Source: Gottschalkiaceae bacterium SANA (lineage in GTDB: Bacteria > Bacillota > Clostridia > Tissierellales > GPF-1). Taken from it: DNA of 64,000 bases. Under the pieces are notes generated by a model that searched no databases, was not told the origin of the DNA, and saw only the letters and a list, made by a program, of their open reading frames with translations. The stretch lies in the NCBI GenBank assembly GCA_036323355.1, contig AP028876.1:3426294-3490293 (forward strand), in the 5' to 3' direction. Within the stretch, counting starts at the first letter, position 1; each line of letters begins with the position of its first letter. The position numbers and the translations under genes are program-made. Below, in pieces: positions 26,611 through 35,375 of this stretch.

Positions 26611-26640
26611 AAAAAGGAATCGCTTAGCGATTCCTTTTTA
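26611..26640. terminator. Bidirectional terminator shared by lipA and the antiporter gene
   Basis: AAAAAGGAATCGC and its complement with a TTA-containing centre, flanked by A and T runs. The minus-strand stop codon of the antiporter (26624-26626) lies in the loop of this stem. Confidence 0.88.
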
Positions 26641-27895
26641 ATGCCAATTCAAAATCTTCAATTGAGATTACCTTTCGAATGGTAGTCCCCTGAATTACTA
26701 TCGAAAAAATAACAATCATATAAGTCAAAGCTTGAATCCGATTGCTGAGAGCACTTTCCGGCAATTGCAGGGCCAGAGCGATCGTCAACCCGCCCTTCAA
26801 TCCGCCCCAGGTTAAAAGACGCATCAAATTCCAGCGATTGCAGCTCAATTGCATCCGTTTTCGATAAATAAGCACAGGAAGAGTAACGGCCAGATATCGA
26901 CCCAGGATTCCGATTCCGATGACAAACAAACTTTCTAGCCATAGATGGTCAAAAAAGGTTAAAAATACAACCTGAAATCCAATCATCATAAAAAGAAATC
27001 CATTTAAAATCTGATCGGTCATTTCCCAAAACACATTCAAGAGCGACTTTGGATTGCAAACCAGTTCAATATCATGAACCCGTGTTGCAATGGTGATCCC
27101 AACTACAACCACAGCCAAGGGACCATTCACCTGCAGCGTAGTTGCCGCTGAACTTATAAAAAAAACCGATGCTAGAGTAATAAAGATGGCGGTTATATCT
27201 TGGCGAATCCGAACCAGAAGAAATACGACTAGGATACCGACGACAAGACCCAATAAGACCCCACCAAAAATTTCCTCCCCCAAAATTCGCATCACGTTTC
27301 CCGCTCCCACTGCCTCTGGATGAATTTTCACACTCAAGAGAATCAAAAAAAGGGTATAACTCACACCATCATTAAACAGAGACTCACCAAAAATCAAGAC
27401 CTCTAGCCGCTTTGGCAGCTTCATCTCACGTAAAATACTAATCACTGCAATGGGATCTGTGGGCGCGAGAATGGCACCAAAAAGAAAGGCATCAATCCAA
27501 GCAAGTCCAATTTGAAAGAGACCATTTAAAACGAAATAGAAAAGAATCCCATAGATGAGGGTTGAGAAAACAACACCCAGGCTTGCAAGGACCAAAATCA
27601 AGCTCCGATCCGGTTTCAAATCTCGACTAGATAAGTGAATCGCTCCAGCAAACAGAAGAAAGCCCAAGGCATAATCCAGTAAAAAGGTTTTGAAATCAAT
27701 CAGGGTTAAGTAATTCAAGAAAATGGTGTGTCCAAAGGGAATGCCTATCAGCTCACATAAAATTAGAAAAACAGAAAAACCCAAGGACAAGACTGTTAAA
27801 CCGATTGTAAAAGGAAGATGAATAAATCGCTCATTGATAAAAACAAAAATTGCGGCAACCATCATCAAAACGGCAAAAACTTGTTGAAAAGTCAT
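26624..27895 (-). CDS. Na+/H+ antiporter, CPA1 (NhaP-like) family
   Basis: A 423-residue membrane protein with 11-12 hydrophobic segments. The signature TDPIAVISILREMKLP and the following FGESLFNDGVSYTLF (ion-binding Asp region) identify the CPA1 family; ITWGGLKGGLTIALAL-like sequence (LLTWGGLKGGLTIALA) lies near the C-terminus. Start at 27895 (MTFQQVFAV) is chosen for the AAGGAGAG site; the longer frame reads through a short tandem repeat. Expected role is sodium or pH homeostasis. It could also carry K+; the substrate cannot be decided. Confidence 0.88.
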   Translation of the reverse strand: MTFQQVFAVLMMVAAIFVFINERFIHLPFTIGLTVLSLGFSVFLILCELIGIPFGHTIFLNYLTLIDFKTFLLDYALGFLLFAGAIHLSSRDLKPDRSLILVLASLGVVFSTLIYGILFYFVLNGLFQIGLAWIDAFLFGAILAPTDPIAVISILREMKLPKRLEVLIFGESLFNDGVSYTLFLILLSVKIHPEAVGAGNVMRILGEEIFGGVLLGLVVGILVVFLLVRIRQDITAIFITLASVFFISSAATTLQVNGPLAVVVVGITIATRVHDIELVCNPKSLLNVFWEMTDQILNGFLFMMIGFQVVFLTFFDHLWLESLFVIGIGILGRYLAVTLPVLIYRKRMQLSCNRWNLMRLLTWGGLKGGLTIALALQLPESALSNRIQALTYMIVIFSIVIQGTTIRKVISIEDFELALKRNR

Positions 27896-27921
27896 GAAAT
27901 CTCTCCTTCCTTTTCCTCTTA

Positions 27922-27954
27922 CCGATTTCTTACCCGATTTCTTACCCGATTTGA
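27922..27954. repeat. Short 12-base tandem repeat
   Basis: CCGATTTCTTAC repeated with period 12, about 2.7 copies, directly between the thioredoxin gene's terminator and the ribosome site of the antiporter. Likely slippage; it alters only leader length. Confidence 0.75.
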
Positions 27955-27982
27955 CAAAAATGACGCCTCTCGGCGTCATTTC
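27955..27982 (-). terminator. Terminator of the thioredoxin-like gene
   Basis: On the minus strand AATGACGCC pairs with GGCGTCATT across a GAGA loop, followed by a T-run. It adjoins the stop codon at 27984. Confidence 0.88.
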
Positions 27983-27983
27983 C

Positions 27984-28316
27984 TTATTCGTCTCGCTTAT
28001 TAATTTCTATAATTCGTTCGATCATCTGATCAAGCTCTTCCAATCGCAAAAATCGTCCCGCCTCATACACCCTTTGTCCATCGAAATACACATGAATAGT
28101 TGGGGCGGCAAAGACTTGATAATGCCCTCTCGCTTTCGGTACATCCTCAATCATCACAAGTCTCAAATCCATCTCTGCTTGATCTTGATAATGTGTTACT
28201 ACCTCTTGACGCATGGATTTACATACCGAACAAGACTCCGAAGCAAAATAAACCAAGCGAAAACCCGATTCCGCTATAAATTCTTCAATTTCCTCTATTT
28301 TTAATAATGATTTCAT
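27984..28316 (-). CDS. Thioredoxin-family protein with CSVC active site
   Basis: A 110-residue soluble thioredoxin-fold protein. The active site reads FASESCSVCKSM (Cys28 and Cys31 of CXXC), not the usual WCGPC, and the cis-Pro region is VFAAPTIHVYFDG. No signal peptide, so it acts in the cytosol. GGAGG precedes the ATG. Its promoter contains a CsoR-like dyad (28337-28355), pointing to control by copper or by persulfide stress rather than to housekeeping thioredoxin duty (inference). Confidence 0.85.
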   Translation of the reverse strand: MKSLLKIEEIEEFIAESGFRLVYFASESCSVCKSMRQEVVTHYQDQAEMDLRLVMIEDVPKARGHYQVFAAPTIHVYFDGQRVYEAGRFLRLEELDQMIERIIEINKRDE

Positions 28317-28334
28317 GATCGTCCTCCTGAAACC

Positions 28335-28362
28335 ATTATACCCAATAGGGGTATAGTGTCAA
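28335..28362 (-). promoter_or_regulatory. Promoter with CsoR/CstR-like operator
   Basis: On the minus strand TTGACA (28357-28362), 16 bases, TATAAT (28335-28340). The inverted repeat TATACCC-AATAG-GGGTATA (28337-28355) fills the spacer and overlaps the -10. It resembles operators of the CsoR/CstR/FrmR repressor family (ATACCC...GGGTAT cores). The -35 element overlaps the proA stop codon. No gene of that repressor family is in the window. Confidence 0.65.
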
Positions 28363-29603
28363 CCTCTGATCTGACCACTCCCATAAATAATATACTTGGT
28401 TGTTGTCAATGCCTCAACACCCATTGGACCTCGGGCATGAAGCTTTTGCGTTGATATGCCAATCTCTGCACCAAAACCGAATTCCGATCCATCGGTAAAT
28501 CGTGTAGAAGCATTCACGTAAACCGCTGCCGCATCCACTTCGTTTAAGAATTTTTGCGATGCAGAATAGTTTTCTGTTAAAATTGCTTCCGAATGTTTGG
28601 TACTATAGGTCGCGATATGCTCAATTGCCGCTTCCAATGTCGGTACAATGCGAATCGCCAGTTTCAAGTCCAAATATTCATTGGCCCAGTCCCATTCAGT
28701 GGCTGGAATAATCGCATCATTAAATTCGCAAACCCGTTCATCTCCATGCATTTCCACACCGTTTGCTTCCAACTCCTTAATCATGGCAGGGAGAAATTCA
28801 TCGGCTACAGATTCATGGACCAAAAGCGTTTCCAGTGCATTGCAAACGCCCGGACGCTGAACTTTCGCGTTGATGACAATCGCATTTGCTTTTTCAAGAT
28901 CCGCGCTTTCATCCACATAGGTATGGCAATTGCCAACGCCTGTCTCGATTACCGGCACACTGGCATTCGCAACCACAGATTTGATCAATCCAGCACCGCC
29001 TCTAGGAATCAATACATCCAGATATTCATTCAATTGCATCAATTCACGCGCCGTTTCACGGGATGGATCTTCTAGCATCTGCACCGCTTCCGGAATCGAT
29101 CCGGCAATCGTCAAAGCCTCTTTGATAATCTTGACGAACACTTGGTTGGTTTCAAAAGCCTCTTTTCCGCCCCGCAGAATTACAGCATTACCCGATTTGA
29201 AACTCAAAGCAAAAGCATCTACCGTTACATTGGGTCTTGCTTCATAAATCATGCCCAAGACACCAATCGGCACTCGTTTTTGACCGTAGACCATGCCATT
29301 AGGATGTGTCCTCATCCACAAAACCTCGCCTACAGGATCATTCAAAGCCGCTGTTTGACGAACACCTTCCGCAATCCCTTCAATACGATCCTCTGTCAGC
29401 AAGAGACGATCCAAAAGGGACCCCCTTACACCATTCTCCTCTGCTTTTTCCATATCCTTTGCATTGGCCGCCAAAATTGCTTCCTTATTTCCCAATAATG
29501 CTTCCGCAACAGCCTTCAAGGCTTGATTCTTTTCTTCACTTCCCAATATCGCCATTTTCAACGACGCTTTCTTGGCCAGTTTTCCCAAATCTTTTACACT
29601 CAT
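28359..29603 (-). CDS. proA: Gamma-glutamyl phosphate reductase
   Basis: A 414-residue NADPH enzyme for the second step of proline synthesis. The catalytic cysteine region VQRPGVCNALETLLVH is intact; the NADP-binding PIGVLGMIYEARPNVTVDA and the SGNAVILRGGKEA stretch are family signatures. Its ATG directly abuts the TAA of proB, and its GGAGGA ribosome site is inside proB, so the two are translationally coupled. Confidence 0.96.
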   Translation of the reverse strand: MSVKDLGKLAKKASLKMAILGSEEKNQALKAVAEALLGNKEAILAANAKDMEKAEENGVRGSLLDRLLLTEDRIEGIAEGVRQTAALNDPVGEVLWMRTHPNGMVYGQKRVPIGVLGMIYEARPNVTVDAFALSFKSGNAVILRGGKEAFETNQVFVKIIKEALTIAGSIPEAVQMLEDPSRETARELMQLNEYLDVLIPRGGAGLIKSVVANASVPVIETGVGNCHTYVDESADLEKANAIVINAKVQRPGVCNALETLLVHESVADEFLPAMIKELEANGVEMHGDERVCEFNDAIIPATEWDWANEYLDLKLAIRIVPTLEAAIEHIATYSTKHSEAILTENYSASQKFLNEVDAAAVYVNASTRFTDGSEFGFGAEIGISTQKLHARGPMGVEALTTTKYIIYGSGQIRG

Positions 29604-30407
29604 TTATTCTCCTCCTCCATGAAACCAGGTACCGATGGCTTTGCCATCCAGAATCTCAAATAATTGATCAATATTCTCTCCAGACGAAATAATCGTCTCA
29701 ATGCCGGTTTTCTTTGCAATCTTTGCGGCAATCACCTTGGTCGCCATCCCCCCGGTTCCCTGGCTGCTTCCCGGTCCTCCAGCAATTTCCTGAATTTCCG
29801 GTGTAATCTCCGTCACCTCTTGAATCAGTTTCGCTTTCGAGTTCTTCCTCGGGTCCTGATCATACAAACCGGCGATATCCGATAAAATCACCAATACATC
29901 CGCCGACAACAAGCCTGCCACAATTGCCGACAGGGTATCATTGTCACCAAAACGACTCTCTTCGATTTCCTCCGTGGAAATCGTATCATTCTCATTGACA
30001 ATAGGTATTGCACCCATGGATATGAGTGTTTGGAAAGTCCGCTTCGCATTTTCGCTTTTAATCGGATGATCCACCACGTCCTTGGTCAAAAGGATCTGAG
30101 CAATGGGTTGATTATAGGTGGAAAAAAAGTTTTCATAGACCTGCATCAATCCCCCTTGTCCCACTGCTGCAACGGCCTGGGTTTCCGCCAATGTTTTGGG
30201 TCGTTCACTCAAACCCAATCGGCCCATGCCAAATCCGATGGCACCAGAAGATACGAGTACGACCTCCTTGCCGGATCGCTGTAGATCTGATAAAACAAAG
30301 GCCAAACGCTCAATTTTTCTTAGATTCATCCCGCCTTGCGGGTGGGTTAATGAAGAGGTTCCAATCTTCACGACAATCCGTTTACATGCCTGAATTCGCT
30401 TGCGCAT
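29604..30407 (-). CDS. proB: Glutamate 5-kinase, short form without PUA domain
   Basis: A 267-residue amino-acid kinase that phosphorylates glutamate for proline synthesis. VVKIGTSSLTHPQGGMNL, VLVSSGAIGFGMGRLGL, NENDTISTEE and FGDNDTLSAIVAGLLSADVLVILSD-type motifs are present in order, and GTGGMATKVIAAKIA closes the kinase fold. It ends there: the C-terminal PUA domain found in the 365-residue enzymes is absent. This short form is known in several Gram-positives. First gene of the proBA operon. Confidence 0.94.
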   Translation of the reverse strand: MRKRIQACKRIVVKIGTSSLTHPQGGMNLRKIERLAFVLSDLQRSGKEVVLVSSGAIGFGMGRLGLSERPKTLAETQAVAAVGQGGLMQVYENFFSTYNQPIAQILLTKDVVDHPIKSENAKRTFQTLISMGAIPIVNENDTISTEEIEESRFGDNDTLSAIVAGLLSADVLVILSDIAGLYDQDPRKNSKAKLIQEVTEITPEIQEIAGGPGSSQGTGGMATKVIAAKIAKKTGIETIISSGENIDQLFEILDGKAIGTWFHGGGE

Positions 30408-30441
30408 AACGACTCCTTAAATTGCGAATATTTTGCTTATT

Positions 30442-30470
30442 ACTATATCACACTAAAGTGCGATAAACAA
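30442..30470 (-). promoter_or_regulatory. Predicted proBA promoter with a dyad in the spacer
   Basis: On the minus strand TTGTTT (30465-30470), 17 bases, TATAGT (30442-30447). Within the spacer lies CACT-TT-AGTG (plus strand CACTAAAGTG), a four-base dyad with flanking symmetry that could bind a regulator. Confidence 0.58.
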
Positions 30471-30479
30471 GAAACCCCT

Positions 30480-30508
30480 TTGACATCTCGAGCTTGATTG
30501 TCTACACT
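30480..30508 (+). promoter_or_regulatory. Predicted promoter of the HAD-like gene
   Basis: TTGACA (30480-30485), 17 bases, TACACT (30503-30508), 32 bases before the ATG at 30540. It is back to back with the proBA promoter and closely resembles the pepT promoter from -20 onward. Confidence 0.78.
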
Positions 30509-30539
30509 GAAGAAGATGATAAATTAAGGAGAAGATGGA

Positions 30540-31112
30540 ATGACTACACACGCCCTAACAATTTGTGTCGATATTGATGGTACCTTAACGCAACCCTACG
30601 CCTGGCTTGAATATACTGCCGAGGTCTATAACAAAACAATCACTTCAGAAATGTACCAGACTTGCTATACAGCAAAAGCCTTGGGTATCGAATCAAAAGA
30701 ATATGCAAATTTCTATCTCGCAAATGGAAAAACTTTTTACTACGACTTATGTACCATGCGTCCCTATGCAAACCATGTGATGAATGTATTTGATCAAAAA
30801 CATCGGCTTCATATCGTCACTTCACGAGAAAAACAATTTGCCGATATCACCCAACAATTACTGACCGATCAACAAATTCCAGGAACGCTTCATGTGCTTG
30901 AAAGTTTTGACAAGGTAACGCCAGCAAAGAAATTAGGCTGTCAATTATTTATTGAAGACAATCTTGAAATTGCAAGTTCCTTAGCAGAAGCCGGATTTCC
31001 CGTCCTCTTAATGGATTGTGCCTACAATCGTAAGCCCTTGCATCAACTGATTCGTCGAGTATCCGACTGGGAAGAAATCGAATCAATCGTTCATTCCATG
31101 TCTCATGAATAG
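30540..31112 (+). CDS. HAD-superfamily nucleotidase-like phosphatase
   Basis: A 190-residue cytosolic HAD phosphatase. Motif I is CVDIDGTLTQPYAW (nucleophile Asp in DIDGT), motif II HIVTSREKQ (Ser/Thr), and motif III with its lysine and acidic end is PAKKLG ... QLFIEDNLE. The arrangement resembles 5'-nucleotidase-like proteins of the YqfW type. Substrate unknown. Monocistronic, with its own promoter and a strong terminator. Confidence 0.8.
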   Translation: MTTHALTICVDIDGTLTQPYAWLEYTAEVYNKTITSEMYQTCYTAKALGIESKEYANFYLANGKTFYYDLCTMRPYANHVMNVFDQKHRLHIVTSREKQFADITQQLLTDQQIPGTLHVLESFDKVTPAKKLGCQLFIEDNLEIASSLAEAGFPVLLMDCAYNRKPLHQLIRRVSDWEEIESIVHSMSHE

Positions 31113-31147
31113 AAAAAAGAGCCGATCTCCTGGGATCGGCTCTTTTT
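31113..31147. terminator. Terminator of the HAD-like gene
   Basis: GAGCCGATC and GATCGGCTC with a six-base loop, preceded by six A and followed by five T residues. Its symmetry lets it also stop minus-strand transcription from the nucleoside hydrolase gene at 31193. Confidence 0.9.
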
Positions 31148-31192
31148 GCAAGCACTTATCAAACACGCTTTTTATCCATTTTTTTGTCTCTT

Positions 31193-32110
31193 TTACGCTT
31201 TTGCAATGGCCGAATGAACCAGCTTTATAATTCGATCACGATCTACGCCCTCATAAACCAATACATTCCGTTCTTCTGCGGGTGCCCGAAAATTCGCAAT
31301 TGTTTGTCCCCGACCAGGACCCCAACCCGTATCCACTGTAACCTTGGCCATGCGGCCTGTAAAGGCTTCTGCTTCCATTAGAGACGCTACGGCACAGGTA
31401 TCGTGCATCTGATCCACCTCAAGCCCCATACGCTTTGCAAAGGCAGCATGGTACCATAGAAATTTTGCTGCCGTTTTCGCACGATCACTATCTAATGATT
31501 CAATGGCTTCAATCTCTCGATCTTGAATAAACATCTGAAACGTTAAATTTAATCCACTCATACGAATCGGCAATCCCGAAGAAAATACAATCTGAGCCGA
31601 TTCCGGATCATGGCCTACATTGGCTTCCGCTACTGCTGAAATATTTCCAAAACTCGTCGATCCACCCATAATCGCAATTTCCTCGATGCGGTCCTTCACT
31701 TGAGGATACATCCGCAACAACAAACCAATATTGGTCAAGGGACCAATTGCGATTAAGGTGATTTTTTCCTCACTTGCCATCAAGGTGTTTTTGATCCATT
31801 CCACCGCATGAGTCGATTCGGCTTTCCTCTCTGCCTTTGGCAAAATCACCTCACCCAGTCCATTAGGCCCATGAACAAAATCAGCAATTGTCAGGGGTTG
31901 AATCAGAGGACGCCCTGCGCCCTTTGCCACTGGAATCTCTGGCCGACCATAAAAAGCAAGAAGATCCAACGCGTTTTTTGTCGTTACTTCAATACGATGG
32001 TTTCCCGCCACCGTCGTTACCCCTAAAATTTCATATTCCGACTGACAAAGCAACAAAAGAGCAATTGCATCGTCTAATCCTGGATCACAATCAAAAATAA
32101 CTTTTTTCAT
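31193..32110 (-). CDS. Inosine/uridine-preferring nucleoside hydrolase
   Basis: A 305-residue cytosolic ribohydrolase that splits nucleosides into base and ribose. The Ca2+-binding start FDCDPGLDDAIALLL is exact, TLIAIGPLTNIGLLL and IMGGSTSFGNISAVAEANVGHDPESA match the core, and the C-terminal active region contains MHDTCAVASL with the third Asp. Length is normal. It follows the diguanylate cyclase by nine bases in the same direction and may be cotranscribed with it. Purine or pyrimidine preference cannot be decided. Confidence 0.92.
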   Translation of the reverse strand: MKKVIFDCDPGLDDAIALLLLCQSEYEILGVTTVAGNHRIEVTTKNALDLLAFYGRPEIPVAKGAGRPLIQPLTIADFVHGPNGLGEVILPKAERKAESTHAVEWIKNTLMASEEKITLIAIGPLTNIGLLLRMYPQVKDRIEEIAIMGGSTSFGNISAVAEANVGHDPESAQIVFSSGLPIRMSGLNLTFQMFIQDREIEAIESLDSDRAKTAAKFLWYHAAFAKRMGLEVDQMHDTCAVASLMEAEAFTGRMAKVTVDTGWGPGRGQTIANFRAPAEERNVLVYEGVDRDRIIKLVHSAIAKA

Positions 32111-32119
32111 TATTCCCTC

Positions 32120-33205
32120 CTAATACACCATGGTATGATTCTTCCCCTTAGCCTTAGCTTCATACAAATAGCTGTCCACCCGCTTCATAATCACTTCAAA
32201 ATTATCATCACGAGAAATTTCCGTCACACCAAAGCTACAGGTTACCACACGATTTTCAGCCATAAATTCCTTTTCAATTTCGATTCGAATCCGTTCTGCG
32301 ACAGAATAAGCTTCTAACTTTCCAGCATAAGGCATCAAAATAATAAACTCTTCTCCTCCCCAACGGGCAAGAATATCTTTTTCCCGCACCATACTGCGGG
32401 CGATCTCCGAGACCTTCTTTAAAACGCGATCACCCTCCATATGCCCAAATTCATCATTCACTTTTTTAAAATTATCGATGTCAAACATAATGGTCGCAAC
32501 ACGTTCATCCTCGATGCTCGCTAAATACTTCATCAACTCATCATCAAATTTTTGACGGTTATAGATCTCTGTCAGGGGATCCATATCCAACATTTGTTTC
32601 AGATTCAAACTATTTACATATTGTTTTCTTTGGTAAATATTACCTCTTACCGCATTGATATAACTAAGTCCAATGATAATACCAATATATAAAAACCATG
32701 CAACGGCCTGATATCCTGCCGGCTGATACATGCTGACCGCATGAAAAACAAATGCAAGTCCAGAAATTCCTGTTGAAATCAGATGATAAACCGCAGAATT
32801 CGGAATAAGAAAAATACCCAAAATAATACAAATCATACCCAAAAACTGAATCATAAGATCTCCGCTCTTTTGATAAACTACAAACATTTGAACAAAGAGC
32901 AGACTGACCGCAATCTCAGTCAAAAGCATTATTATGGGATACAAAGTAAATCCCGTTCCAAATCGCAGCCAAAGATATAAAATCACCATCAAGCCCACGA
33001 AAAGAGAACGATTTAAAAAAGCCCAAACAAAATCAGCATGGGGACGAAGAAAGAACCAGTCTGGAATTAAAAAAAACGCATATAAAATGGCCATCAACAA
33101 AAGAATTCTTTTCAAGAACTCCTTTGAGCTTTCAAAAAACTGATCAAAATACACCTTTTCGATTGCATTGTTCTGAAAAATACCCAGCAATTGATTGATC
33201 TCCAT
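32120..33205 (-). CDS. Membrane diguanylate cyclase (GGDEF)
   Basis: A 361-residue protein with six hydrophobic segments (about 30-190) followed by a GGDEF domain (about 200-361). The active site reads ARWGGEEFIIL, an accepted variant, and an REKD inhibitory-site motif precedes it by five residues, so product feedback is likely. It should make cyclic-di-GMP. The ATG at 33205 is chosen because GGGAGGG lies nine bases before it. The sensing domain belongs to no family I can name. Confidence 0.9.
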   Translation of the reverse strand: MEINQLLGIFQNNAIEKVYFDQFFESSKEFLKRILLLMAILYAFFLIPDWFFLRPHADFVWAFLNRSLFVGLMVILYLWLRFGTGFTLYPIIMLLTEIAVSLLFVQMFVVYQKSGDLMIQFLGMICIILGIFLIPNSAVYHLISTGISGLAFVFHAVSMYQPAGYQAVAWFLYIGIIIGLSYINAVRGNIYQRKQYVNSLNLKQMLDMDPLTEIYNRQKFDDELMKYLASIEDERVATIMFDIDNFKKVNDEFGHMEGDRVLKKVSEIARSMVREKDILARWGGEEFIILMPYAGKLEAYSVAERIRIEIEKEFMAENRVVTCSFGVTEISRDDNFEVIMKRVDSYLYEAKAKGKNHTMVY

Positions 33206-33300
33206 GATCATCCCTCCCACTTTTACCTATTATATCAAAAGTACCAGTACCTTTCATTAGTCCTTCACAAATCCATGGTAAAATAAAATTGGAGGGAACA

Positions 33301-33987
33301 ATGAATAAAATTTTATTAATCGATGATGAAAAAAAACTAATGGAAGTTTTGGTCGCTTATGTGAAGCAATCCGGATTTATACCGATACCCGCCTATACCG
33401 GAACAGAAGCCCTCAAACTCTTCCACGATGAAAAACCCGCTCTTATTGTTTTAGATCTTATGCTCCCTGATTTAAACGGTGAAGATCTCTGTCGACAGAT
33501 TCGCCTAGTCTCCTCAGTTCCAATCATTATGTTGACCGCCAAAGGACAACTAGAGAATCGTTTAACCGGGCTTCAACTGGGTGCTGACGATTACTTGGTA
33601 AAACCAATCAGTCCTAAAGAATTGATCCTTCGTATCCAAAACCTCCTTCGGCGCAGCCAGTTCGGCACACCCTTGGGAACAATTTTTCTATCGAAAGACT
33701 TTTGGATTGACCTGGAAGCGGAACAAGTTTTCAAGAATAATCAAGAGATCCATTTGACACCGATTGAATTTCAACTCCTCTCTTTTCTTATTCGAAATCC
33801 AAATAGGCCTCTCCGTCGCAGCTTAATCATTGAAAAAGCATTAGGTTATGACTACGAAGGAGACGAAAGAACCATTGATGTTCACATCAAAAACCTTCGC
33901 AAGAAACTTGAAGATGATCCAAAATCTCCAAAACTGCTTGTTACGGTCTTCGGAAAAGGCTATCGATTTGAGGTGACGCCATCATGA
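33301..33987 (+). CDS. OmpR-family response regulator
   Basis: A 228-residue two-component regulator. The receiver domain (1-118) has the acidic pair DDE, phosphorylated Asp52 in VLDLMLPDLNG, and the conserved Lys in DDYLVKPISP; the winged-helix DNA-binding domain (about 135-228) has LTPIEFQLLSFL, RTIDVHIKNLRKKLEDDP and GKGYRF. The ATG at 33301 has GGAGGG upstream. Its stop overlaps the start of the kinase gene by four bases. The downstream small envelope proteins suggest a cell-envelope or metal stress signal. Confidence 0.93.
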   Translation: MNKILLIDDEKKLMEVLVAYVKQSGFIPIPAYTGTEALKLFHDEKPALIVLDLMLPDLNGEDLCRQIRLVSSVPIIMLTAKGQLENRLTGLQLGADDYLVKPISPKELILRIQNLLRRSQFGTPLGTIFLSKDFWIDLEAEQVFKNNQEIHLTPIEFQLLSFLIRNPNRPLRRSLIIEKALGYDYEGDERTIDVHIKNLRKKLEDDPKSPKLLVTVFGKGYRFEVTPS

Positions 33988-35330
33988 AGAAAAATTTTTC
34001 TTTTTCTAGAATCCTTTTTAGCGCATTTTTGCTCATTGCCATCATCATTCTATCGAGCGCATTGATTCTTGAACACTCTATTTTTACGCAAACTTTCGGG
34101 GATTACCTGCAAGATCAATCCATCTCAGAAGATCTTGACTGGGTCTCCTTTATCGAAACTTCCCTTGCTGCAGGAAATGATCCTACTCTCAATCTTCAAC
34201 GGGCGGCTATGATGAATGATCTTCGGTTCACTTTTCTGGATGAATCGGGAACTATTGTCGGCTTGATCGACTCGAGCTCTATGGGTATGGGACATATGCA
34301 AGGCGACACTCTTAACCTGATTGACAGAGAATACCCCCTGGAAAACACTATTTTTGCAAAGGTTCGGATCGGACGTCCTGAAACAGCGATTCTTTCCTTG
34401 CCGGAAGCAAGCTTCCGAAAAAATCTGAATCAAGGGTATCTGCTGATTGGCATTTTCAGTTTCCTTCTTGCAGGAGTCATCGCCTACTGGCTGAGTCAAC
34501 GGGTTTCAAAGCCCATTCAGTCTTTGGAACATTATGCAAACTCCATTGCAAACCAAAATTGGGACGAACAACCCCCAGCATCAAGTTCATTGAAAGAGGT
34601 GTCTTCTCTTCGTGAGTCCTTGATTCATTTATCGTCTCGCTTAAAGGCTCAAAATGACTTGAGGCAGCAATTGACCACCAACATGTCCCATGAACTGAGA
34701 ACCCCCTTGAACGTCCTCTTGAATCAAATCGAAGCTATTCACGATGGCATCCTCCCCTTAACACCGGAGCGAAGCAACTCCTTAATTCAGGAAGTGCATC
34801 GGCTAAGCCGAATGGTTTCCCAAATTGAACACCTAAACAATCTTGAACAAAAAATAGAAAAGCGTTTCGAGCCTGTCAATCTGGCTGTTGTCCTGCATGA
34901 ATTGGCAGAGGCATATCGCCCTTTGTTCGAAGAGCGCAAGATTCTATTCGAGATTGATTCTCCAGATTCTCTTGTCATCAATACGCAGGAAGACACAATC
35001 CGGCAAATCCTTTTCAATCTATTGGAGAATGCCTTGCGCTATACATCCGAATCCGGGCACGTGCACGTTTCTGCAAAAAAAGAAAATCAAGAAATCCAAA
35101 TTACCATTCACGACAATGGCATCGGCATTCCAGAAGAAGCGCTGCCTCATATCTTCGACCGCTTTTACCGAGTAGATCCCGCTAGAGCCAAGGAAACCGG
35201 TGGGTCCGGTTTAGGCTTGTCAATCGTCAAGGAATTGTTGCAGACGATAAACGGCACCATCACTTGTGAAAGCCAAATTCATATAGGCACCAAATTTACG
35301 ATTCGTCTCCCCATCAAATCTCTTCACTAA
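33984..35330 (+). CDS. Membrane sensor histidine kinase
   Basis: A 448-residue kinase. Two membrane helices (about 8-28 and 151-170) enclose an extracellular sensor of 120 residues; then come a HAMP-like linker, the dimerisation domain with phospho-acceptor His236 in NMSHELRTPLN, and an ATPase domain with N (NLLENALRYT), G1 (DNGIGIP), F (FDRFYRVD) and G2 (GGSGLGLSIV) boxes. Partner of the response regulator just before it. The sensor loop contains MGMGHMQGD, rich in Met and His, which could bind metal (inference). Confidence 0.92.
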   Translation: MKKNFSFSRILFSAFLLIAIIILSSALILEHSIFTQTFGDYLQDQSISEDLDWVSFIETSLAAGNDPTLNLQRAAMMNDLRFTFLDESGTIVGLIDSSSMGMGHMQGDTLNLIDREYPLENTIFAKVRIGRPETAILSLPEASFRKNLNQGYLLIGIFSFLLAGVIAYWLSQRVSKPIQSLEHYANSIANQNWDEQPPASSSLKEVSSLRESLIHLSSRLKAQNDLRQQLTTNMSHELRTPLNVLLNQIEAIHDGILPLTPERSNSLIQEVHRLSRMVSQIEHLNNLEQKIEKRFEPVNLAVVLHELAEAYRPLFEERKILFEIDSPDSLVINTQEDTIRQILFNLLENALRYTSESGHVHVSAKKENQEIQITIHDNGIGIPEEALPHIFDRFYRVDPARAKETGGSGLGLSIVKELLQTINGTITCESQIHIGTKFTIRLPIKSLH

Positions 35331-35375
35331 ATTTTCATATCTGTCCTTTATACTGATTGTAAAGGAGGGGATTTC

